NCBI GenBank assembly: GCA_963777625.1 | Contig: CAVZRO010000033.1 | Span: 1-64,000, forward strand | Direction of reading: 5' to 3' | Length of the DNA: 64,000 nt | Origin: DATDIC01 sp963777625 | Lineage (GTDB): Bacteria > Pseudomonadota > Alphaproteobacteria > Acetobacterales > Acetobacteraceae | Shown: piece after piece, positions 1 to 7,627 of the stretch | Layout: every line of letters begins with the position of its first letter | How positions within the stretch are numbered: the stretch's first letter is position 1 | The notes under the pieces: generated by a model | Seen by the model: the letters and a program-made list of their open reading frames with translations, nothing else | Database searches by the model: none | What the model was told of the DNA's origin: nothing | Made by a program: the position numbers and the translations under genes

Positions 1-90
1 CCGTACAACCGCGACCTTGGCGTAGGCATCCGCCGGCGCCGGCATGCGGCAGAAGAGCCAGCCTTTCGACCGCCTGGCATACGATACCAT
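1..90 (-). CDS. Possible 5' end of a gene running off the left edge
   Basis: A minus-strand reading frame opens with ATG at 90 and continues without a stop to base 1. It gives about 30 residues (MVSYARRSKGW...), with an internal Met (MPAPADAYAKV) that could be the true start. The third codon positions are GC-rich, as in the surrounding real genes, and a purine-rich GGGGAT lies a little upstream. The product cannot be recognised from so short a piece. It would lie downstream of the MFS gene on the same strand. This is a weak call made from codon bias alone. Confidence 0.3.
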   Translation of the reverse strand, partial: MVSYARRSKGWLFCRMPAPADAYAKVAVVR

Positions 91-113
91 CGGCCCAACG
101 ATCCCCGGACAAC

Positions 114-1289
114 TCAACCCGTCGCGCCGCTGCTATCACGATGCGGCACCGGCAGCCGCGTCGCCGCCAGCAGCACGGCCCCGGCGCTCAGCAGCACGAC
201 GATCACCGCCATGCCGGCCCGCTGGCTGCCGCTCGCCGCCGTCACCACCCCCAGCGCCAGCGGCCCGATGAACCCGGTCACCCGGCCCGAAAGCGCGTAC
301 AACCCGAAATACGCGTTGCGCGTCTCGGCCGGCGCCAGCCGCGCCATCAGGCTGCGGCTCGCCGCCTGCGCCGGCCCCACGAACAGCCCCAGCCCGAGCG
401 CCAGCACCCAGAACATGCCCGCCGACCGTGCCAGCAGCGCAAATGTCCCCAGCACCACCAGAAACCCCAGCGCCAGCAGCACCACCGGCTTCGCGCCGAT
501 CCGGTCCTCGATCATCGCGAAGCTGAACGCACCGCACCCGGCCGTAACATTCAGCGCAATCCCCAGCAGCAGCGTCTGTTTCGCATCCATCCCGAATGTT
601 CCGGCGGCAAAGATCCCGCCGAACGCAAACAAAGTCGTCAGCCCGTCGGTGTACAGCATGCGCGCGATCAGGAACCGCGCCATCGCGCCGCCACGGACCA
701 TGAGCCGCAGCGTGGCGCCCAACGCCTTCAACCCATCCCGCCACACGCGATCCGCAGGAACATTGCGTGACCGCGGCATTATCACCAGCAGCGGGACGGC
801 GAACACCGCGATCCATCCGGCGGCGAACAGCGCCGTCGCCCGCACCGGCTCGGCCCTGGCGGCCGACAGACCGAACAATGGCGGGGACCGGTCGATGAAC
901 AACACCAGGCAAAGCGCCAGGCAAATCAGCCCGCCCACATACCCCGAGCCCCAGGCAAGCCCAGACACCCGCCCGATCCGCCCCGGTCCGGCGATATCCG
1001 GCAGCATGGCATTGTAGAACACGCCCGCCAGCTCATACGCCACCGTAGCACTCGCGGTCAGACCCAGCGCCAGCCCGACATCCGCAATGCGCGGCTGCAC
1101 GAACCACAGCCCGGCCGTGCACATCACCAGCAATGCGGTCAGTCCCGCCAGCATCGCACGACGGTGCGCACCCTTGTCCGCCAGCATGCCAAGCGGAGCA
1201 GCGACCAGCGCGATGATGAGTCCGGCAAGCGCCTGCGCCTCGGCCCAATCGGTGGTTCCCTCGCCCGGTCCAGCCGCGACGGCCCGCAC
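114..1289 (-). CDS. MFS transporter, UMF1 family, N-terminus lost
   Basis: A multi-span inner-membrane permease of the UMF1/Atg22-like branch of the major facilitator superfamily; the substrate is unknown. The GTG at 1289 gives 391 residues, but recognisable family sequence continues upstream in the same frame to about 1379. That stretch reads WCLYDWACGAFNTIII, which is the hallmark first transmembrane segment. Between it and the in-frame stop near 1519 there is no ATG, GTG or TTG. The space is instead filled by two copies of a palindromic repeat that starts at 1406. The native start therefore seems to have been displaced. The gene may be dead, may start at the GTG without helix 1, or may use a rare start codon. 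The rest of the frame is intact through the final helices. Confidence 0.8.
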   Translation of the reverse strand: MRAVAAGPGEGTTDWAEAQALAGLIIALVAAPLGMLADKGAHRRAMLAGLTALLVMCTAGLWFVQPRIADVGLALGLTASATVAYELAGVFYNAMLPDIAGPGRIGRVSGLAWGSGYVGGLICLALCLVLFIDRSPPLFGLSAARAEPVRATALFAAGWIAVFAVPLLVIMPRSRNVPADRVWRDGLKALGATLRLMVRGGAMARFLIARMLYTDGLTTLFAFGGIFAAGTFGMDAKQTLLLGIALNVTAGCGAFSFAMIEDRIGAKPVVLLALGFLVVLGTFALLARSAGMFWVLALGLGLFVGPAQAASRSLMARLAPAETRNAYFGLYALSGRVTGFIGPLALGVVTAASGSQRAGMAVIVVLLSAGAVLLAATRLPVPHRDSSGATG

Positions 1290-1405
1290 GAAGTAGGTCG
1301 CGAAAACGAACGAAATAATGATCGTATTGAACGCGCCGCACGCCCAGTCATACAGGCACCAGGCAGCGACGATTTTCCAGCCTGCCGGCCGCGACGGAAC
1401 GCCAG

Positions 1406-1567
1406 AGCGTGGTCGCTTGAGGCGGAAGCGTCGGAAAGCGTAAATAACGCTCTCAAACAGAGCGCTACAGCGTGGTCGCTTGAGGCGGAAGCGTCGGAAG
1501 CGTGAATCACGCTCTCAAACAATGAATTTTAGAGCATGAGCGCTTCATCTTGAAGCGATCATGCTCT
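1406..1567. repeat. Tandem palindromic repeat cluster
   Basis: Two direct copies of a unit of about 53 bases lie at 1406-1459 and 1469-1521. Both begin AGCGTGGTCGCTTGAGGC and end ACGCTCTCAAACA, and each can fold because its AGCGT and ACGCT segments pair. A third, separate perfect-arm palindrome follows at 1531-1567, with arms AGAGCATG and CATGCTCT around a GCGCTTCATCTTGAAGCG-like core. Such units are typical of interspersed REP-like elements. They sit exactly where the start of the MFS gene should be. Confidence 0.8.
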
Positions 1568-1644
1568 GAACTCCGGCCCGGCCACGCCCGTCAGACGCCC
1601 AGCCCTCTATCGCCACCGGGCGTCAGGGACGCGAAACCCCGACC

Positions 1645-2040
1645 CTATGAGGATGCGGAAGCCCGCCGCGCATGCGCCTCGCCACTGCCACCCTTGCGCG
1701 CGCTGGTTGCCGCCTCGCCCATGATCGTACGCAGGTCGCGCAGAAAAGCCGCGCCTTTGAGCGTGCGCTGCACGAGCACGCTGCGACGGTCCTGCGGGTC
1801 TACCTTCCGGCGCGCCAGGTCCAGCTCGCCGAGCCGATCCAGTGCCCGGGTGATCGCCGGCTTGGACACGTGCAGATCGGCCGCGAGACCACGCACCGTG
1901 TGCGCCCCGTCCTGCAGATAGCACGTCAGGAAAACGCCAAGCTGACGGGCCGACAAATCAGGCCCGTCACGCCGTACCAGCGCCACCACCGTGTCACGCA
2001 AAATCCCGACCAATTGGTCCGGAGCGGGAGTCGATGCCAT
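1645..2040 (-). CDS. MarR family transcriptional regulator
   Basis: A 131-residue winged-helix regulator of normal family length, expected to bind DNA as a dimer. The recognition helix is near residues 58-72 (HVSKPAITRALDRL) and is followed by the family's charged wing (DPQDRRSVLV, residues 81-90). ATG 2040 is the only well-placed start. The last 20 residues are polar and probably disordered. It is transcribed away from no obvious partner: the MFS gene lies downstream on the same strand, beyond the palindromic repeats, and the aminopeptidase lies upstream. The ligand and target operon cannot be read from the sequence, although MarR proteins often control adjacent exporters. Confidence 0.9.
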   Translation of the reverse strand: MASTPAPDQLVGILRDTVVALVRRDGPDLSARQLGVFLTCYLQDGAHTVRGLAADLHVSKPAITRALDRLGELDLARRKVDPQDRRSVLVQRTLKGAAFLRDLRTIMGEAATSARKGGSGEAHARRASASS

Positions 2041-2172
2041 GTTCCATCCTTTCCTTTTCGTGCGACGTCCGGCGTCGCTGCGGAACCATCCGCGTTCCTC
2101 GCCGCGACTCGCAGGTCAGATAAACTTCCGGTACTGCACTGACTCGCAGAACCGGTAATTGTTGCACTCACC

Positions 2173-3598
2173 TCACGACGATGTTACCAGCCTGTTCCGG
2201 TTCGACTCCGAACTGGTAAAGCGCCGTTCAATCCCCGCAAACAATCCGCGAATAGCCTGCGCCTCACCACCCTCTGGTCGTCCGGGCTGCAACTGATCGT
2301 TCCATGCGTATATATCAAGATGAACCCACGGCGCAAGAGGCGTAACAAACCGTTGCAGGAACAAAGCCGCAACCACCGCCCCGGCAAAGGGCTTCGATGA
2401 AACATTGTTCAGATCAGCAATCGGACTCGCCAGCCAGCTATCGTACCCCTTCCAAAGCGGCAGACGCCACAAAGGATCATGATATTCTTCCGCGCTCCGC
2501 AGCAAAGTATCCGCCCAGGAGTCATCATTGCAGAAAAGTGCCGGCAACTCCGGCCCCAGCGCAACCCTCGCCGCTCCCGTCAATGTCGCAAAATCCATCA
2601 GCAGCGCTGGCGATTCCTGCGCCGCCTCGGCCAGCAGGTCGCACAGCACCAGCCGCCCCTCGGCATCCGTATTGCCGACTTCCACCGTCAGGCCGGCCCG
2701 GGTGCGGATCACGTCCAGCGGTCGCATCGCGGTCCCGGAGACGGAATTTTCCACGCACCCGATGCGCACATTCAGCCGCACCGGCAGGTCCGCCTGCATG
2801 ATCAACCGCGCCAGCCCGAGCGCCGTCGCCGCCCCTCCCATGTCCTTCTTCATCTTCAACATTCCCGCGGACGGTTTCAGGTCATAGCCGCCGGTGTCGA
2901 AGCAAACCCCCTTGCCGCATAACGACACCAGCGGCGCGTCGTGATGCGCGCCGCTGCCCGCCCAGGTGAAACTGGCCACCTGCGGCGGCCGGGCCGAACC
3001 GCGGCCGACCGCCGCCACCGTCGGATACTGGGTCTCCAGCGCGGTTCCGGAACAGATTGATGTTGCGGCACCGAACCGGCGCCCGAGCGCAACGGTTTCC
3101 GCCGCAAGCTCCGCCGGCCCAAGCACGTTCGCCGGCATATTGATCAGGTCGCGCACCATCCAGATCGCGCCCGCCTTCTCCCGCGCCCGGCGAAGCGCCA
3201 CCTCCCCGCACACCAGCCGCGCGCAATTTCGGGATACCTCCTTGAACGCCGTGAACCGATAAGCGCCAAGACAGAACCCCAGCACCGCGTCGTCCATCAT
3301 GAAATCGCCGTCCGCGAGCCGCCAGTTGGAGCCTTCGGGCAGAGCGAAAGCCAGGTGACCGAACGCGAACGGCGACCGATCCTCCCCCAACCCCGTCACC
3401 GCGCCGCCGACGCCGCTCTCGCCCGGCACCAAAACAACCTGGTTGGGCGACGCGTTGAACCCGCTGTCACGCAGGAATTGCGCCTGCGCCGGCGGCAACG
3501 TTTCAAGCAGGCGGGTCAGCCCGGCCGGTCGGTACTGCGGTCAGCGGCTTTGCGTCCGCCGCGTTGGACACCACGCAATCGATGGAACGGTCGGGCAT
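2173..3598 (-). CDS. M17 leucyl aminopeptidase family protein, frameshifted near the N-terminus
   Basis: A cytosolic dizinc aminopeptidase of peptidase family M17. In the 441-residue main frame (2173-3498) both family signatures are present: GKGVCFDTGGYDLKPS near residues 195-210, with metal-binding Lys and Asp, and NTDAEGRLVL near 276-285. The main frame opens only with a TTG. The natural N-terminus (MPDRSIDCVVSN...) starts at ATG 3598 behind a good GAGGAT site, but in another frame, and ends at a TGA after about 31 codons. The two frames overlap at about 3520-3540, and one extra base in the GGCCGGG run would explain the shift. This is either a real mutation or a sequence error. The catalytic domain itself is intact. 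Confidence 0.85.
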
Positions 3599-3818
3599 CA
3601 CGATAATCCTCACTACAAGTTGACTTTGGAGAAAGCGCCTCGCTCGCCGGATCCCCTGAAGCACAGGAACGGCGATGCCGCCACCCCGTCAATCCGCACC
3701 CGGGTTGGTCAATTCCGCAAAAACGCATGGCGGGGCCGAGCTTTTGCCGTCAGTCGGCCACACCCCGCCCGGTTAATCGCCGGATGAACTGCCCGAACCA
3801 ACTCGAGCCGTCGCACAA

Positions 3819-4775
3819 ATGACTGCCTTGATACAGAAACGACCCGCCCCGGACATTGCCGTGCCGGCCTCCGCCGCCGTGCCCAGGCCCGTCTCCGGGC
3901 CGGAACGGCTGATGTTCCTCGTGCTCTGTTTCGTCTGGGGCACGACCTGGCTCGCCATGAAAGTCGGCATCGCCACCGTCCCGCCCGGCCTGTTCGCTGG
4001 GACCCGCTGGACCGCCGCCGGCCTCGCGCTGCTGGCCTGGCGCATGGCGCGCGGCGAGTCTGTGCGCGTGCCGTTCCGGCTGCGTGGTCGCCTTCTCCTC
4101 GTTTCGGTCCTGATGGTTTCGCTCAATCAGGTCATCCAGCTCTACGGCCTGCGCTTCGTTCCCGCCGGCCTGGCCGCCGTGCTGAGCTGCGCCCTGACGC
4201 CTATCTCGCTGCTGGGATTCAGCGTCTTGCTGGGTCAGGAGCGGTTTCGCTGGCAACAGGGCGCCGCGATCGCTCTCGGCGTCGCCGGCATCCTCGTGCT
4301 GTTCGGTCCCCAGGCGCTCACCGGTGCATTGACCGTGCATGAGGTGCTCGGCGCCGCCGGCGTGATCGTCGGCTGCCTCTGCTATTCGCTCGGTTCGGTG
4401 CTGGCACGTCCGCTCATGCGCACACTGCCGCCGGCCGAGGTCGCCGCGGTAACCAATTTCGTCGGCGGCGTCGCCCTGCTGATCGCCGCCCTGCTGGTGG
4501 AGCCCGGCGCCCTTTCCGCGATGTCCGGGCACTGGGGATGGCCGGCGCTGTTCGCCTGGCTGTGGCTGCTGTTGCCCGGCTCCCTGGGCGCCACGGTGAT
4601 CTATTTCCTGCTGGTGCGCGATTGGGGCGCCAGCCGCACCGGCACCTACGCGTTCGTCTCGCCTGTGGTGGCCGTTGTCCTCGGCATCTGGATGTTCGGC
4701 GAGCATGTCGCACTAACCGACATAGTGGGTATCGCCCTGATGCTCTCCGCCGCCGGACTGGTGCTGCGCCGCTGA
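3819..4775 (+). CDS. EamA/DMT family transporter
   Basis: A 318-residue inner-membrane protein with about ten hydrophobic helices in two EamA repeats (roughly residues 28-160 and 170-318). The family motif FVWGTTWLAMKVGI sits in the first helix. Members export amino acids, nucleosides or drugs. The substrate here cannot be inferred. The first 30 residues are a soluble Ala/Pro-rich leader before the first helix. The gene stands alone on the plus strand: the minus-strand peptidase gene lies 220 bases upstream, and that gap shows no other gene. Confidence 0.9.
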   Translation: MTALIQKRPAPDIAVPASAAVPRPVSGPERLMFLVLCFVWGTTWLAMKVGIATVPPGLFAGTRWTAAGLALLAWRMARGESVRVPFRLRGRLLLVSVLMVSLNQVIQLYGLRFVPAGLAAVLSCALTPISLLGFSVLLGQERFRWQQGAAIALGVAGILVLFGPQALTGALTVHEVLGAAGVIVGCLCYSLGSVLARPLMRTLPPAEVAAVTNFVGGVALLIAALLVEPGALSAMSGHWGWPALFAWLWLLLPGSLGATVIYFLLVRDWGASRTGTYAFVSPVVAVVLGIWMFGEHVALTDIVGIALMLSAAGLVLRR

Positions 4776-4803
4776 CGCGTCCGCATCGAGACGTTTCCAA
4801 CGT

Positions 4804-4890
4804 CCCGGCCATCCCCCGATAGCGGTCGGGCTTGTCCCGGCCATCCCCCCGTCATGGCCGGGCTTGTCCTGGCTTGTCCCGGCCATCCCT
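4804..4890. repeat. Degenerate CCCGGCCATCCC repeats
   Basis: Three copies of CCCGGCCATCCC-type sequence (4804, 4836 and 4878) are separated by GGGCTTGTCC segments that can pair with them. They lie just downstream of the DMT gene. A related family occurs at 33729-33843, so this is an interspersed repeat rather than a gene-specific signal. Confidence 0.6.
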
Positions 4891-5084
4891 CCCCGCGATA
4901 TCGCCCGAAACCACCCACGCGCCGACGCCGGGCCGCAAAGGCCAACCCACCGCCTCGCACCACTCCTGCAACCACATGTGACCCACATCACAGCCCGCAC
5001 CCCCGCAGCGCCGCATATTCCCCGTCCTACTCAGGAGCCCCGCCAACCAGCACACCGACGCACCGCCCAGAGGAGAACGCGGCC

Positions 5085-6662
5085 ATGGACGCCATCTTCG
5101 CCGCATTGCACATCGATGCCAGCTACTTCGTCGCACTGCTGCTGGTCGGCTTCTACGCCGTTGCCCGCTTCAACACGCCCAGAGCGATCCGATCGCAGAC
5201 CAGCCGGTTTCAGTATTTCGCCAGTTGCACGACCTATGTCGCGTCCTGCCTCGGCCTGCTGCTGCTGATGGCGTGGCTGCTGGGCCAGAAGCCCGGGCTT
5301 CTGGGGGCTCTCCACGTCGGCTCATCCGAATCCGTCCCGGACAATCTGAATGGCCTCGACGCCGCGCTTGTGGCAGCACTCGCGCTCACCACGCTGTTGC
5401 CGTCGTTTCCTGTGCTGCGCGACGTCGACGCCGCCATGCTGCGATTCTTTCACCGCATGGGCGCAATCCCGTTCGGCGCCATCCGCCTGGCGCAACGCAT
5501 GGCCGCGGCGCCGTTCGGCGTCAGCGACGACCTGCTTCTGCGCACCCGGAACCACATCATCAACAGCAAGCTGTTTCCGAACGCAACAGTCAACGAGTTG
5601 CGATCGGATCCCAGCACGGATGTCGCCCGCTTCCAGTTCACCCGCAACCTGGTGCTGTATGTGGCGCTGACGAACCTGGGAAGCTGGCCGCGTTTCAGCG
5701 ATGACTTCCCGGACGATACCGTTGCCTTCGAAAGAAAGATGGGCACCTTTTTCGCCCAGTCGGTGGCATTTTTCGCCCTCGCGGCCCAGCTCTCGCAGCG
5801 CGCGCTGGAACCGGTTCCGAATGCCATCGACCAGTTCAAATCCCTCACACTGGAAGCATACGACGATTTGCGGCCGATGCTGGCCCGGGTGCTGCTCTAT
5901 AGCTGCAACAATGAAGCCGAGGTCGCCCGCAAGCTCACCGGCATGGGCTTCGCCGTGGCGGTGCCGGCCCCCATCCGGATGCCGCTGAACCTGCTCAGCC
6001 TGGACATGATCGGTGTGGTCGTGCTGTTCGCCGCGTTCACCGTCATACTGGCAGGCCAGATGCCGCTGGAGAAGGCGTTCGCCATCGGATTTCTCGTCGC
6101 CCTCAACAACAGCATAGCGGCGGTCTTCGCGCTGCTGCCCAAGCAGTTATGGAGCTTTGCCGATATCCGCAGCACGCGGGAACGGCCGGCGCTGGCATAC
6201 GTCATGTCGGCCGCCTGTGCTCTCACCGTGTCACTGCCGGTGTCGTACGCGTTCTACCTGCTGCGGCTGCATTTTTTTGCCGACGGTGACAGCGTCATGC
6301 CATTCGCCGGACAGTGCAAGTGGTTGCTGTCGTCAACTGTAATGGCCTTCGCCCTGGCGTTTGCGTGCGACGATTTCGCCACCACCGAGCAGGACCCGGC
6401 ATGGTTGCGCTGGGCCGAAAGTCTGGGGCTCGGCGCTCTCATCGGCATAGCCGGCCTGCTGGCGGTCAACTGGCTCGCCGGCGATCAGGCGGCCTTGCAC
6501 CCGAACAGCCCGACGCCGCCACTCTGGGTTCCTGTGTTGCTCAACGCCTCCATCGGGATTTTGTTCGGCGCCACCATACCGAACTGGTACCGCCGGATCC
6601 TGCGCAACACCGTGGCGCCGACTTATTGGTCCACGCTGCCGCTCGCCAGTCCGGCGACATAG
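5085..6662 (+). CDS. Polytopic membrane protein of unknown function
   Basis: A 525-residue protein that I do not recognise. ATG 5085 is chosen because it follows an AGGAGA site; the open frame extends back to 4854, but that leader is repeat-derived and Pro-rich. About three hydrophobic segments lie in the first 110 residues. A soluble middle of roughly 200 residues follows, and then about six more segments to the C-terminus, which ends with GATIPNWYRRI. The layout (membrane, large cytosolic insert, membrane) could suit a sensor or a transport accessory protein, but no catalytic motif is visible. The next gene on the same strand is a HAD phosphatase 58 bases away. Confidence 0.7.
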   Translation: MDAIFAALHIDASYFVALLLVGFYAVARFNTPRAIRSQTSRFQYFASCTTYVASCLGLLLLMAWLLGQKPGLLGALHVGSSESVPDNLNGLDAALVAALALTTLLPSFPVLRDVDAAMLRFFHRMGAIPFGAIRLAQRMAAAPFGVSDDLLLRTRNHIINSKLFPNATVNELRSDPSTDVARFQFTRNLVLYVALTNLGSWPRFSDDFPDDTVAFERKMGTFFAQSVAFFALAAQLSQRALEPVPNAIDQFKSLTLEAYDDLRPMLARVLLYSCNNEAEVARKLTGMGFAVAVPAPIRMPLNLLSLDMIGVVVLFAAFTVILAGQMPLEKAFAIGFLVALNNSIAAVFALLPKQLWSFADIRSTRERPALAYVMSAACALTVSLPVSYAFYLLRLHFFADGDSVMPFAGQCKWLLSSTVMAFALAFACDDFATTEQDPAWLRWAESLGLGALIGIAGLLAVNWLAGDQAALHPNSPTPPLWVPVLLNASIGILFGATIPNWYRRILRNTVAPTYWSTLPLASPAT

Positions 6663-6720
6663 TCATCGGTCCGCCCGACGACCCAATCGCCGGAACGCGA
6701 CCTGGAAGGACCCCTGCCAA

Positions 6721-7341
6721 GTGCGTCCCTGCCTGCATCTGGTTGCGTTTGATGTTGACGGCACTCTGCTGCGGGGCGAGACGATCTGCGAATGCATCGG
6801 GCGAAACCTTGGTAAATCCGATGAGATGAGAGTTATCGAACAGTCGAAATCCCGCGATGAGATCGCGGCGGCACGCCGTCAGATGTTGCACTGGTACCTG
6901 CCTCACGGAAGGGCGTCGATACTCGACCTTGTCAGGGGTGTACAGTTGGCTCCCGGTGCCAAGGCAGCCTTCGCTCGCCTGCGTGTACACGGCATCAGAA
7001 CTGCATTGGTTTCCATGACGTGGAAGTTTGCCGTAGAGTGGTTGGCAACCGAACTTGGCGCCGACTATGCGATCGGAACCGACTGGCTGGATACCGACGA
7101 GGTTGCGGACTTTTGGCCTGACGACAAAGCCACGTGGCTTGCCGCCCTGCTCACGGAGCTTGACGCATCGCCTGACGGATTGGTGGCAGTCGGAGACTCC
7201 TCCGGGGACATACCCATGCTACGGCTCGCTCGACGTGGGTATTTCGTCGGTGCTGCTATGCTAGAGGCAATGCCTCACGTCATGCACTGCCCGCAAGCCG
7301 ACATCCTGTCGCTCGTGGACCATATGCTCAGCGATGGGTAG
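6721..7341 (+). CDS. HAD superfamily hydrolase, phosphoserine phosphatase-like
   Basis: A 206-residue HAD phosphatase with all four motifs. Motif I is DVDGT with Asp11 and Asp13, motif II is a Ser in VSMT (Ser98), motif III is Lys136, and motif IV is GDSSGD (158-163). The cap between motifs I and II resembles subfamily IB (SerB-like). Start GTG 6721 follows a GGAAGGA site. Codon use is less GC-biased than in its neighbours (for example GTTGATGTTGAC), which may point to transfer. The substrate is unknown; a small phosphomonoester is the family expectation. Confidence 0.85.
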   Translation: MRPCLHLVAFDVDGTLLRGETICECIGRNLGKSDEMRVIEQSKSRDEIAAARRQMLHWYLPHGRASILDLVRGVQLAPGAKAAFARLRVHGIRTALVSMTWKFAVEWLATELGADYAIGTDWLDTDEVADFWPDDKATWLAALLTELDASPDGLVAVGDSSGDIPMLRLARRGYFVGAAMLEAMPHVMHCPQADILSLVDHMLSDG

Positions 7342-7455
7342 CTATACCCTTCACCGAGCCGATCCAGCACCAAATCCACCAGCAGCACTAGCGCCAGCCG
7401 GAGCAACGAACCCTTAACCAATTCCCCTCGTCACCGTCCCGCCGGCCGCCGAAAC

Positions 7456-7510
7456 GTACACCTGGCGGCGCCCCAAAGCAGCCAAGCTGTACACCTGGCG
7501 GCGCCCCAAA
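7456..7510. repeat. Direct repeat with GTACA motifs
   Basis: A 22-base sequence, GTACACCTGGCGGCGCCCCA plus AA, is perfectly repeated at 7456-7477 and 7489-7510. Three further GTACAT motifs follow within the next 80 bases. The gap 7342-7627 between the HAD gene and ftsK otherwise holds no gene I can support. Confidence 0.65.
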
Positions 7511-7627
7511 TGACCCTGGTGTACATCCGGGAGCCCTCGTTTCCTGCCCGATGTACATTTCGGACAGCTCCAATCCGGCCTTGTGTACATCTGCGCCAGC
7601 CGCTGACCGCAGACCCCCGGACCCCGC

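Noticed and set aside
4854..5084. N-terminal extension of the unknown membrane protein
   Set aside because: The 77 extra residues are Pro/Arg-rich, derive from repeat DNA, and precede a well-placed AGGAGA site and ATG at 5085.
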